Under the pieces are notes generated by a model. The model had not been told where the DNA came from and made no database searches. It saw nothing but the letters and a program-made list of their open reading frames with translations. 64,000 nucleotides of DNA from Cryptomeria japonica (taxonomy: Eukaryota > Streptophyta > Pinopsida > Cupressales > Cupressaceae), in the NCBI RefSeq assembly GCF_030272615.1, contig NC_081406.1, positions 115,475,783-115,539,782 of the forward strand, read 5' to 3'. Made by a program: the position numbers and the translations under genes. This document shows positions 45,945 to 57,250 of the stretch, piece by piece (the stretch's first letter is position 1; every line of letters begins with the position of its first letter).

Positions 45945-48252
45945 TATACCAGTCTAACCCCTCTATACCCGCTGCGCTTCCTCTTACTAGTCTTCACAAT
46001 ATCTGTAACATGCCTCGCTTCTTCATCTCGAGCTTGTCCACGATTTAAATGCGGGTACTTTCATTTTCCATATCCTTTCGGACAGAATAACAGCGGCTGT
46101 GGTGATCCCATGTTTCAGCTTGATTGTGCTACTGTAGAGGGTATAGATCTGGCTGTAATCAATATTGGTAGCTATCAATACTACATACTGAAACTCTTAG
46201 ACAACTGGTACGAAGCTGACAACTGGCATGAGGATCGCACTATAACAATAATTGACAAGAGTATAGGGAGTAAGAGATGCAATCCATCATTGTTCGGTAA
46301 CCATACAACAGAAATCTTGCCTACCCCTCGATTTCAAAATATCGATGGCTACAGGAATTTAACTGTATGGGGACAAAGCCCTGATACAATTAAGGATAAT
46401 CATTTAGTGTCTCCATTAACATGTAATGAGAGTTGGTACATTAGTTACAAGGATGAGTCGAACTTTGAGAAGTGTGTGTCAATCAAGTGTTACAGTCGGA
46501 GTCACTAATCTGGGCTCTGGAATTCAAGATGGGTTCCAAGTAAAATCGGAACCCAACAAAATCTGCACGAATTGCATGTCTGAGGGCTGGTTGTGTGTGT
46601 ATAATGAAACCGATTCGACGCAGATTTATTGCAAGTGGCCTAAAAGTGAGCATGTCTTCATTCTTAATAGAATCAAATTCCTTTTCTAATAAATTTACAA
46701 AAACATATTACTTTATAAGGCGATCGAGCTGAAACTTTAGGAATCTATTTTCGAAATTTATAATACTGTTTTACGGAGTTTTTCTAAATTATTTTATAAA
46801 TGTTGGTCAAAAAACTTGTGTATGTGGCATTTGCAGACAAGCCTCCAGGCGAGACTATTATTCTAGGTGAGCATCGCTGCGAATAAGATCTTTACTAATT
46901 TTGGTGAATTTATGGATTGAGGCTTTATGAGAAGATGTATGCATTCCATTGGAAATAATCATTCATTGCATTTACTAATTTTTATGGATTGAAGCATTGT
47001 GGATAATTCATGGACTGAAACTGCTATCATCGCAAATGAATACCGTTTCTTCCTTCATATATACTCATCTCTCTATTATCTTTATCATTGTCTTTCATAG
47101 ATGTGAATATAAATCTTTTTAACTTGAGCCTTTTATTCAGGTGGGGTCATTGGAACCGTTGCATTGTTACTGATGGGAGCATTACTTCTGTTCCTTAATC
47201 GGAGGAGGTGTTTACCCACTTCTCAGAATCCCGATCTTTCTAACGTCGAGAAATTCCTGCAAGATTATGTTCATCAAATGCCCTGTAGATATTCATACTC
47301 TCAGTTAATGAAGATCACCAATAAGTTTGCATACAAAGTGGGGGAAGGAGGTTTTGGTGTGGTATATAAAGGAAAGCTACCTACTGGCGGTCTGGTGGCC
47401 GTTAAAATGCTTGATCAATCAAGGCGCTGCGAGAATCAATTCATGAATGAAGTACCAACCATTGGAAGGATCCATCATGTCCACTTGGTTCGCCTCATGG
47501 AATACTTCTATGAAGAACACAGAAACGCATTGGTGTATGAGTACATGGCTAATGGATCTCTGGATGAGTTTATATTTGCAGGAAGAGAGAAAGAAGCAAT
47601 CCTAAATTGGGCACAGCTGTATTCAATTGCTTTGGGTGCAGCTCGTGGAATAGCCTACTTACACCAAGATTGTGACAACCGTATCATTCATTTCGACATA
47701 AAACCCCACAACATATTACTGGATTAAGAGTTCACACCAAACGTAGCTGATTTTGGTCTGGCTAAACTCTGTGGGAAGAAAGAGGATCATATATCAATGA
47801 CAGCCGCAAGAGGAACGCCAGGATATGCTGCTCCAGAGGTGTGGAGTACAAATTTGGGAGGTGTAACGGACAAATCAGATGTTTACAGTTTTGGAATGGT
47901 ATTATTGGAGATTGTTGGAGGAAAGAAGAATATCGATGTGCAGGTAAGCCGGTCTAGTCAATTGTATTTTCCAGAGTGGGCATTCAAGTCGATGGAGAAT
48001 GGGCAGTTGGAGAGGGGGTTGAGAGGAAGTGGTCAGGCAGAAATAGAATGTGAAGAGAAAGAGAAAGCAATAAGACTGGTCAAAATAGGACTATGGTGCA
48101 TTCAGTACAACTCCAGAGATCGACCGAGTATGAGTAGAGTGGTTCAAATGTTGGAAGGAAATGGTGATGATGTGAGTAATCCTCCCCTGCCTTTCAATTC
48201 ATCAATTAGGGCTGCACCTTCAATACATTCAAGTGAAGAGTCTTCAGTGTAA
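45945..48252 (+). pseudogene. LRK10L/WAK-like receptor kinase, copy 1 (main part)
   Basis: This continues 23660-23710. Exon 1 (to about 46645) has the end of the signal peptide (FLLLVFTISVTCLASSSRAC) and a galacturonan-binding-type ectodomain (FKCGYFHFPYPFG, SGCGDPMFQLDC), with a frameshift near 46480-46500. A possible small exon is 46837-46866. The sequence homologous to exon 2 of the intact paralogue (about 47014-47041) has lost its GT donor. Exon 3 (47141-48252) gives the membrane segment and kinase: GEGGFGVVYKG, VAVK, HFDIKPHNILLD, DFGLAKL, GTPGYAAPE. GAA has become TAA at 47725-47727, three codons after HNIL. Besides the 22-kb insertion it thus has at least two further lesions. Confidence 0.85.
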
Positions 48253-48710
48253 GTAACCAAAGGAATCTCCTTCAAACCCATTATTCTGGTCGTCGGCATT
48301 ATATTGCAAGGAGTGTGAACAAAAGAGGGATATCACACGACGTAAAGCATTCGACCTCTCTGAGTATGCTGAGTGTCGCATTATTCCAATTTCATTCTCA
48401 ATCAAAAGCAAAGCAGATTACCAAATCATTTTCATGAGCACGCATTTTATTAGATCTATAGATTTTTATCTTCCACTTTGTAAATAATAATATTTTTTAT
48501 CTTTGAAAGAGTTATAACTTTCATCAAATAATAAAAATCATTCATTCTTTGATAATAAAATTAAAAACTTTTTTATTATTACATTTATTTTCAACTTTTA
48601 ATATTTTTTATTTCAAAATACTTATATCTTTAATTTTTATTTATTTAATCGAAATTAATTCATACTTATTTCTATCTATTTGATTAACTTATTTTCCTTT
48701 ACAAAACTTT
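48253..48710 (+). other. 3' flank of copy 1, shared with intact gene
   Basis: About 230 bp after the stop align, inverted, with 54660-54885: a caaaggaatctccttcaaa segment, then a tgcaaggagtgtg-type and a gggatatcacacgacg segment. This marks the duplicated unit as including the 3' UTR. The remainder is AT-rich. Confidence 0.6.
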
Positions 48711-49802
48711 TAAAAGTAAATGGACAATCTTAACTTTATAAAGGTTAGAGAGTTTGATCCAAAAATTGTGATTTTGTTTGATCACTTTACATGAAAATTT
48801 AGTAGAATTTGTTAAAGCCTACTTCATGGATTCTTGTACAACAACAATCATATTTCCACCTTGTCTAGTTCCTTCAAAATGGAAATTAATTGTAAGTTTT
48901 AATTAATTTTATTTTCCTGAGAAAAAAAAGCAGCCACACTTCAATGGATTCGCTGCAATTTCAACTCTTATGTAGGGCCATTTTCATAAAAATTCCAAAC
49001 ATTTAGGATGCATTAATTCTATGGTTCCGAGAGCTTCAAGCATTGTTAAAAGACTTCACTTAAAACTTTCTTGCAAACCATTTCACGGAATTCAAATATT
49101 TTTGTGTTGTCATGTGTGACTCTTATGAGCTTCAAAGAAAGCGTGTGGAATTTATTGGTACATGTGACAATGGTAGAAAGAGACAATCGAAATTTGTGGG
49201 AAATTAGTGTTAAATTTGTCTTCATGAAAGGAGTCAAATTGGTGTATTGACAACCCTTAAAAGTAAGTGGACAATCTTAACTTTATAAAAGTTAGAGAGT
49301 TCGATCCAAAAATTGTGATTTTGTTTGATGAATTGGTCAAGTCAAATACCTTGATCACTTTACATATGAGAAAAGCCAGGAAAATTTAGTAGAATTTGTT
49401 AAAGCCTACTTCATGGATTCCCGTACAACAACAATCATATTTCCACCTTGTCTGGTTCCTTCAAAATGGAAATTAATTGTAAGTCTTAATTAATTTTATT
49501 TTCCTGGATTCGTTGCAATTTCAACTCTTATGTAGGGCCATTTTCATAAAAATAACTAGACATTTAGGATGCATAAATTCTATGGTTCTGAGAGCTTCAA
49601 GAGTTGTTAAAAGACTTCACTTGAAACTTTCTTGCAAACCATTTCATGGAATTCAAATGTTTTTGTGTTCTTATGAGCTTCAAAGAAAGCGCGTGGAATT
49701 TACTGGTACATGTGACAATGGCAGAAAGAGACAATCAAAATTAGTGGGAAATTAGTGTTAAATTTGTCTTCATGAAGGGAGTCAAATTGGTGTATTGACT
49801 CC
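48711..49802 (+). repeat. Tandem duplication of a receptor-kinase upstream region
   Basis: Two units of about 545 bp (48711-49257 and 49258-49802) both start ttaaaagtaa(a/g)tggacaatc and end with GGAGTCAAATTGGTGTATTGAC. Each contains the kinase-family upstream module. The CGCG box is kept in the second unit (GCGCGT, 49689-49694) and lost in the first (gcgtgt). Neither upstream unit is followed by a complete gene. Confidence 0.8.
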
Positions 49803-50340
49803 ATTGGTTTTGTTATACTTTTCCTTACACCTTATCCTTCTCTCAGCTTTCTTTCACCTCCATTGGTTTTGTTTTCTTCTTCCTCCTGTAAATTAGCTGA
49901 AAATGGAGGGAGTACCTCTCCATAGATGTGCCCGTGTTCCTACTGCATTTCCTCTTTCTTATCTTCACAATACTAATATCATTCCTTTCTTTTTCATGTC
50001 GAGCTTGTCCAGGCTACAAATGCGGGGACTTTGTGACCCTACGCTTCATTTCTAGTTGTTTTCTTCTTCCTGTTGTAAAATAGATGAAAATGGAGGGACT
50101 ACCTCTCCATAGATGTACCCGTGGGCGTGTACCTACTACATTTCCTCTTTCTTATCTTCACAATACTAATATCATTCCTTGCTTTTTCATCTAAGAGCTT
50201 GTCTAGGCTACAAATGCGGGGACTATGTTTTCGGTTGCGGTGACCCTACGCTTCAGCTTTTCTGGGAATATGCCTCTAATTAATATCGGTGGCTATGAAT
50301 TGAATATGAATTGGTGAAGGACTATAGATTTAAATGTGGA
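49803..50340 (+). pseudogene. Two receptor-kinase exon-1 fragments
   Basis: Two related stretches (49890-50040 and 50075-50330) start near aaaatggaggga(g/c)tacctc and read into a signal-peptide-like region and a C-terminal block SRACPGYKCGDF or its equivalent (aggctacaaatgcggggac). The second continues with CGDPTLQLFW and PLINIGGYEL, homologous to the ectodomain of the intact gene (CGDLALQLRC, PLLNISGYDY), then stops at about 50330. Frames are broken in both. Confidence 0.7.
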
Positions 50341-50739
50341 TATTATTAGCATAAATTATCTAAATTACTCAACTATTCTTGATTCCATTATCTTACATTT
50401 AAATTCATATTTTATCACCAAATCTCAACTAATAATCTTCTAAGATGATTTAAAAATATATATATATTTTAAATTATATTACCCGATATAAATTGTAATG
50501 CATTGGGTAAGAAATTTCTAGAAACAAGTAACCACAACCATCATCAAACCCCTTGCAGTTACATAAGAAAGGTATAGTGTAGTAGAAGAGTTGAAGAGGA
50601 CTAAAGCAAACATATCTATGTTTGACATGCTAGAAAGCTACATCCCACCTAAAGGAAGGCTTTGTTGAAATTATTATATAGCTAGAAAATTGGGTCATCT
50701 AGAGTATCACAACAAGATAGAAATCAATTAGTTGACATT
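50341..50739. other. AT-rich spacer
   Basis: Contains an (AT)n stretch near 50457-50470. No gene or element end is supported. Confidence 0.45.
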
Positions 50740-53000
50740 GATAATGTAATGGGCACTATATACAAAGGAAAAAATTGAGTCCCTCCCTCCTAGCTAACCA
50801 TACAAATTTTTGAGAAGAACCTACACAACTGTTTGATGGATTTAGGAGCCTCATGTAACACATTATTTCCTTATTCTATTTACAAAAAAATTGGATTGAC
50901 TCCCAAGCCTATTAATAGAGGGGTGGTGCAACTAGACAAAATAGAGTTCAAAGTCCTTAGTGGATTGATAAACATGCATATGCAATTGGTAATAGATCCT
51001 TGCTCCTAAGAATACATGGAGATTCATGTGGTGGACATACTAGCGATGTATGAGATGTTGCTTAGTATAAAATGGACCAAATTCTTGAGAGGATGGTTCT
51101 CCATTGAATTCACCCAATTATAGCTTCCATGCAGTGGATTGTATAACTGAATTAAGATAGACATTAAGCCTAAGCTCAAGAATATGATCAAAGAGTATAA
51201 TGATCTAAATGAGGTAGCTTTCATGGAGACAGATTTGGGGGAATACAAGATTAATGACATCATGGTTTGCACTATACAAGAAGATATAATTTCTAATGAG
51301 AGCTTTATAAGAAGTCTACAAGATTTTGGACCCGTTGATCCTGCTTTCCAATAATTTATAAAAAAAATATACAAATTATTACATTTGGGATATTATATTG
51401 ATGCTTCTATTCTCTTGATTCTAGGGTGGTGTAGGGTGCATAGTCAAGATCATTTAAGATTTGTAATTCCCACATGTTAGGATGTCTTGATGAAAGTGAA
51501 GATCATGCTATCCCATGATTATGATACAAATAAAGTTGATGAATGAAAACACACACTATTCCTTTAGAAATATCAAGGAAAGATCTTGATTCTAATACTA
51601 CTAAGACACAACTAGATAAAGTCAAGGTGAAGGAAACTCAATAAATAACACAAAATTTATGTAGATAAGAATCTTGATACTCATTTGCTAACCATGACCT
51701 CAAAGGAAGAAAACTCAAAAACCAATAAGACCAAATGGAATCCATGTGCAAGTTATGGTTCGATGGATATAAGTGCATACAAGGATAGAGTCAAATAGCA
51801 CATAGGATTGATTCTTTCTTGGGTTCTTATTGATTATAGTTCACTTGCACTAATAACATGGTTGATACGAAGTTCTGATACAAGGATTATTCCTAGCTCA
51901 TAAAAAGAAGGTGAAGCACCTATCCATAGAAGGCGACTCCTAGCTAGTCATTAGAACTATTAGGAGCCAAAATGTATGCCACAATAAAAAATTGTTTTCC
52001 TATCACAATTGGGTGTGCGATTTGATAGAATATTTTGATCCTTTCAACATCCATTCAATCTTGAGTAAAATGAACCAAATTGTAGATTCATTAGCAATTT
52101 TTGATAGATCATCAGAACCTATGACTATTCTAAATTAAATCTAGATTTTTTATGGACCTAGTATCAGTGCCACCAATGCTAGATAATGTCACCAATTTCC
52201 AATTATTCGATGATGACCACTAGATATCATTGAGTTTATCATGAATATTGGAATATTTTCTACCCAAGTTATAGACAAAAAGGATAGAGATCCTTTTGAG
52301 ATAAGCAATGATGGTCGAGTCAACCTTAAGACAAATACTATCTCGAAAGAGATGGTGGCATTATAAATGATTTTCGATTACAATGAAGCTACCAGGAGAA
52401 AGAGACCCTCTAGAGAATTAGGAGGATATAAGTGTGACCTCTATAATCTAGGCAATGAACAAGACAAGAGAAAAGTGATCATTGGGAAAATTTGCATGCC
52501 ACAAGAAAGGAGTGGAATCATAAGGTCTCTTAAGGCCTACCAAAATTTCATAGAATAAAGTTATGATGAACTAAAAATGTATGATACCTTGGTGATTATA
52601 TATACCATCCTTTTCAAGTTTTAAAGCAAGCACTTCAATAAGAGATACAAATCAATGCATGTTTTGATAGAAACCATGATTTTCAAAAAGAAGTGCGAAA
52701 ATTGTTAATCACTAGAATCATTAAACTGAGAAAACATTCCACTTAAAGGTTGCAAGTTTGGTACTCTTTTGAAAAAAAATGGAGAGATTGGGTTGTGCAT
52801 GGAATTCCAAAATCTAAATTGAGTTTCAAAGAAGGACAACTATCAACTCCCTTCATTATACAAAGTAATGTCGATTGTAAATGAGTTCCAAATGATGTCA
52901 TTCTTAGATGGCTATTTACATAACCTCGTCGTGTGGCCTTAAAAAATGAAAAAAGAAAGAAGAATCCTTTGCATGAGATTTTGAGTGGCATCAAGATGGG
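50740..53000 (+). mobile_element. Relic of another Ty3/gypsy element (gypsy-3)
   Basis: Short translated pieces separated by many stops are recognisable: a protease-like loop DLGASCNTLFPYSIYKKIGL (about 50840-50900), the post-protease segment VVDILAMYEMLLSIKWTKFL (about 51032-51090), an RNase H-like piece HLSIEGDS followed by a stop and LVIRTI (about 51920-51970) with MNQIVDSLA (about 52070-52095), and an RT piece KKNGEIGLCMEFQNLN ... DNYQLPSLYKV ... MMSFLDGYL (about 52770-52920). No LTRs are found. Lineage is not determined. Confidence 0.6.
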
Positions 53001-53895
53001 CCCAATAATTGGTGACCCATTTTCAAAGGATGCTTTCAAGAAGAGTTCTCCCACAAAATATCTTATGAGATTGAGATCTTATAACATCTACAAGCATTAT
53101 CAAATTTAGGGATGGGTAAAATCACATCCACTAGAGGTTCAACATTCTTAATTGTGAAATATCTTTAGGATAATTTTTTGAGGATACTTGCTTTAAAGAG
53201 TTATTTTTTAGAGCCACCAAATTGTCAATATGAACTATTGGGTTGAAGACATTTGAGGCCATCTAAAGGATACATAATAAATGTGAAAGAGAAAAGAGTT
53301 TTCCTATGCCAAGGGCATGGAGTGACATTAAGCGAAGACAATAATTGTAGGAAAAACATAAACCCTAGGATACACAACATCAAAAATATATTTTTATTAT
53401 GCATTTTTAAATTAAATAATATACTAGTGTGTTTAGAAAAGTGATATATTTTATTTATAAAATCGAAAGCAAGTCACTTGACCCATCTCTCATTACTATT
53501 GTAAAATTCTAATATCATATTGTATATGCATGAAACACAAGAAGTACAATTAATTTTAATTGCTCTAATGACATTTGGTGGCTGACGACAAATCCCCTTA
53601 AAAGATGTGGAAATTGAAAACCATAAATCATGTAGGGTCTAAATATGAATAGAGTAATGATAACAATTAAAAACATAAATTATCAAGAAAAACACAAATC
53701 ATCAAGAATTTACCTTAACAACAATAGCAAGAATATGAAGATTGTCATATCTATGAATATCCTTTATATTCTCATTTAAAATATATGTACTCGTAAAAAA
53801 GAATAAACAAAAAGAAAAAGATCTAAAAAATATTTTTTTTAAATAATAATTTAATTTTTAATTTGAATTTTTTTTAAATAATAAAAAATTTAAAC
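53001..53895. other. AT-rich sequence, nothing recognised
   Basis: May contain the tail of the gypsy relic. Open frames (for example 53253-53444) show no domain. Poly-A/T runs lie at 53830-53890. Confidence 0.4.
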
Positions 53896-54480
53896 ATGAG
53901 AAAATTCTCGCGAAAACAAAATTGTACTGTAATAAAGTTTTGCCCATTTAACATAGTTTTGAAACTCCCTTATGAACCCTTTTGTGGAATTCTAATATTT
54001 TGTGTGGTCATGCATTATTCACATAGTTCAAAGAAAGGGCGTAAAATTTTACAAGTGAATATGGCAGAAAGAGACAATCAAAGTCGGTGGGGAATACGTG
54101 TAAACATTTTATTCATGAAAGGAGTCAAGTTGGCGTGTTGACTCCGCTACTTTTGCTACCGTTTTCCTTGCGCTGGGTCTGTCTCTCGATCTTCTTTCGC
54201 ATATCTATCCATGCTATTAACAATTGAGGATAAACTGGCTGTGTCCCCATTGGCATGTAACCATAGGTGGTACTTAAATTTGAAGGAAGTGTTGATGGGC
54301 AGTATTTGTAAATCGGAGATTACATTCCCAGTTGAGATCTTACAAATTCCTTTATGGCAAGAATTACAAGATCAAGGGTTCCGAATTAAATGGAAATCGG
54401 AAACGCTACACTTTAAACTTTTCCTCGTGAACCATTTCAAGGAAATCATTATAAATGAATTTCTATTAAATAAATAAAAA
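53896..54480 (+). pseudogene. Receptor-kinase fragment with upstream region
   Basis: The family upstream module (53930-54215) includes a perfect W-box dyad (GGAGTCAA 54121-54128, TTGACTCC 54138-54145) and the CTATTAA segment. It then jumps directly into the second half of the ectodomain: LAVSPLACNHRWYLNLKE, then FRIKWKSE. This matches VSPLTCNESWY of copy 1 and FQVEWN of the intact gene. The start codon, signal peptide and first ectodomain half are deleted. It ends before any membrane or kinase part. Confidence 0.72.
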
Positions 54481-54885
54481 TTAAGGATGTGCATTTGGAA
54501 ATAATAAATGTTAAAGAGTTGAAAGATCAATGCAATAATAAAAATATTATTAATTTTATTATTAAAGAAGGAAAGTTAGATGTTTTGGAATTAGGAAGAG
54601 ATAATGAAAGTTCATAACTCTTTTGAAGAAAAAAATATTATTATTTACAAAATGGAAGGTCAAATCTATATATATCTAGATAAAATGTGTGCTCAAGAAA
54701 ATGATTTGGTAATCTGCTAATTCACTTTGGTTTTCATTTACAATAAAATCGGAATAATGTGACACTCAGTGTACTCGGTGAGGTCGAATACTTGAAGCGT
54801 CGTGTGATATCCCTCTTCTGCTCATATTCCTTGCAATAGTGCCAACGACCAGAATGAAGGGTTTGAATGAGATTTCCTTGGTTGG

Positions 54886-56968
54886 TTATACAGAAGACTC
54901 TTCACTTGAATCTATTGAAGGTGCAGCCCTAATTGATGAATTGAAAGGCAGGGGAGGATTGGTTATATCATCACCATTTCCTTCTAACATTTGAACCACT
55001 CTGCTCATGCTCGGTCGATCTCTTGAGGTATACTGAATGCACCATAGTCCTACTTTGACCAGCCTTATAGCTTTCTCCTTCTCTTCACACTCTATTTCTG
55101 CCTTACCACTTCCTCTCAACACCCTCTCCAACTGCTCATTCTCCATCAACTTGAATGCCCACTCTGGAAAATACAATTGACTGGACCGGCTTACCTTCAC
55201 ACCAACATTCTTTCTTCCTCCGACCATCTCCAATAATACCATTCCAAAACTGTAAACATCTGACTTGTCCGTTACAGGTCCCAAATTTCTATTCCAAACC
55301 TCTGGCGCAGCATATCCTGGTGTTCCTCTTGCTGCTGTCATTGATATATGATCCATTTTCTTCTCCAAGAGTTTAGCCAGACCGAAATCAGCTACCTTTG
55401 GTGTGAACTCTTCATCCAGTAATATGTTGTGGGGTTTTATGTCGAAATGAATGATACGATTGTTACAATCTTGGTGTAAATAGGCTATTCCACGAGCTGC
55501 ACCTAAGGCAATTGAATACAGCTGTGCCCAATTTAGGATTTGTTCCTTCTCTCTTCCTGCAAATATAAACTTGTCTAGAGATCCATTAGCCATGTACTCA
55601 TACACCAATGCGTTTCTGTTTCCTTCGTAGCAATATCCCATGAGGCGAACCAAATGGACATGATGGATCCTTCCGATGGTTGCTACTTCATTCATGAATT
55701 GATTCTCAGAGTGTCTAGACTGATCAAGCATTTTAACGGCCACTAGATCGCCAGTAGATAGCTTTCCTTTATACACCACACCAAAGCCTCCTTCCCCCAC
55801 TCTATGTGTAAACTTACTGGTGATCTTCATGAGCTGAGAGTATGAATATCTACATGGCATTTGATGAACATAATCTTGCAAGAACTTTTCTACATTAGAG
55901 AGATCAAGTTTCTTGGAAGATGCGGAAAACCACCGCCTCCTATTAACGAACACAACCAGTATTCCCATCACTAACAATGCACCGGTTCCAATGACCACAC
56001 CTGATTAATAAGAACCAAGTGAACGATTTGCATTCACACCAATGAAATATAGATGTAAAGAATATAGATTGACGTATAGATACTAATAAAAGAAGACGTA
56101 CTCACTTGCAATGATGGCAGTTTTAACCCTTGAATTGCCTACAAAACCTGAATCCATAAAATTCAGCAAATATAATGAGCAATTATTTCCGATAGAACGC
56201 ATACATCATCTCATAAAACATTGAATTGATTAGAAAATCATTTGAGTTCGTGTTCTTACGAGCGGGACATTTCTCTGGATACCAGCCGCCTTTGCAGAGG
56301 CACCAAAACTGCGTCGTAAAGGGATCATAGGTACAATTTCCACCACTCGAGCTGCACTTACTGCAGTTTTGGCTGATATTCCATTCTACTTGGAACCCTG
56401 GAATTCGATCTGATACAGTTGTTGGCAGGCTCTCAACCAGCAGCATAATTTCTGGCTTACATACGTGACTGAACTCGGACTCTTGAAGATCTGAACTGTA
56501 ATGCCAGCTACCGTTACATTGTAGAAGGGGGAAATTGGCCGTTGCATTACACTGCTCCGACAGAGCCAACTTTATGTTTTGCTCCTCAATCTGAAATTGA
56601 TCGGTAGACAAGGATTGCCGTCCAGGGTTACTGGTCCATGGGTTGCATTTACCCTCCCACACATTCTTTTCAATTATTGTCATATGATTGTTGGGATCCC
56701 CATTCTTATAGACTTGGCGTTTTATTAGGTAGTAGTCGTACCCACTAATATTCAGTAGAGGCATAAGTCCATCATCACAGCGAAGCTGAAGAGCGAGGTC
56801 CCCGCAGCCGCTGTCCTTTCTTCCGAAAGGATGTGCGAAGGAATAATCCCCACATTGGAAGGGTTCTTCTGGACAAGCTCGTGATGAAGAAGCGAGGCAC
56901 AATATGAATACTGTGAAGACGAGAAAGAGGAAGCGGGGGGCTGGTAGCCCTTCCATTTCCATGTCCAT
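54886..56968 (-). CDS. LRK10L/WAK-like receptor kinase, apparently intact
   Basis: A likely cell-surface receptor Ser/Thr kinase. Three exons: 56968-56260, 56138-56106 and 56000-54886, all junctions GT-AG and phase 1, total 618 aa. Residues 1-31 are a signal peptide. A galacturonan-binding-type domain follows (CPEEPFQCGDYSFAHPFG, SGCGDLALQLRC). A WAK-associated Cys-rich part ends near residue 236 (NCSKCSSSGGNCTYDPF, FWCLC). One membrane helix lies at about 249-266, then RRR. The kinase runs from about 310 to 600: glycine loop GEGGFG at 316-321, Lys337, HFDIKPHN with catalytic Asp434, DFG Asp452, GTPGYAAPE. Phe before the catalytic Asp makes it a non-RD kinase, a class enriched in immune receptors. 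The first ATG is used because MEGLP aligns with copy 1. Ligand unknown. Confidence 0.9.
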
Positions 56969-57250
56969 ATATTTTAGATGAGTAAGAAGAGAGATGTAGA
57001 AATGGAATTAAGAGGGGAACATGAACGGCTGCTTAATAGCACAGAAAGGAGGTGTGAGGAAGCCGAGTCTCGAGAGAAAGACAATGGCAAAAGTAGAGGA
57101 GTGAATACGCCAATTTGACTTCCCACAAATCGTTAAATCAAATTCAGGACTTTGAGTTATTTCTTCCCGCCTTCTATCACTCACTAAATTTCACGCGCTT
57201 TCTTTTGACGCGTTAGACTTGCGCATTGGCAAATTTAAAGTGAAACCTTC
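56969..57250 (-). promoter_or_regulatory. Upstream region of the intact receptor kinase
   Basis: The minus strand carries the family module: a CGCG box (GCGCGT at 57198-57193), a W-box arm AGTCAA (within 57122-57115), the second arm changed to TTCACTCC (57105-57098), and GCTATTAAGC about 70 bp before the ATG. So one arm of the dyad is intact and the other has lost its TTGAC core. A further TTGACGCG word lies at about 57205-57212 read on the plus strand. Confidence 0.6.

Noticed and set aside
45918-46508. ORF starting inside the copia 3' LTR taken as a complete receptor ectodomain gene
   Set aside because: Its ATG lies in the LTR; the true start is at 23660, and the frame ends in a frameshift.
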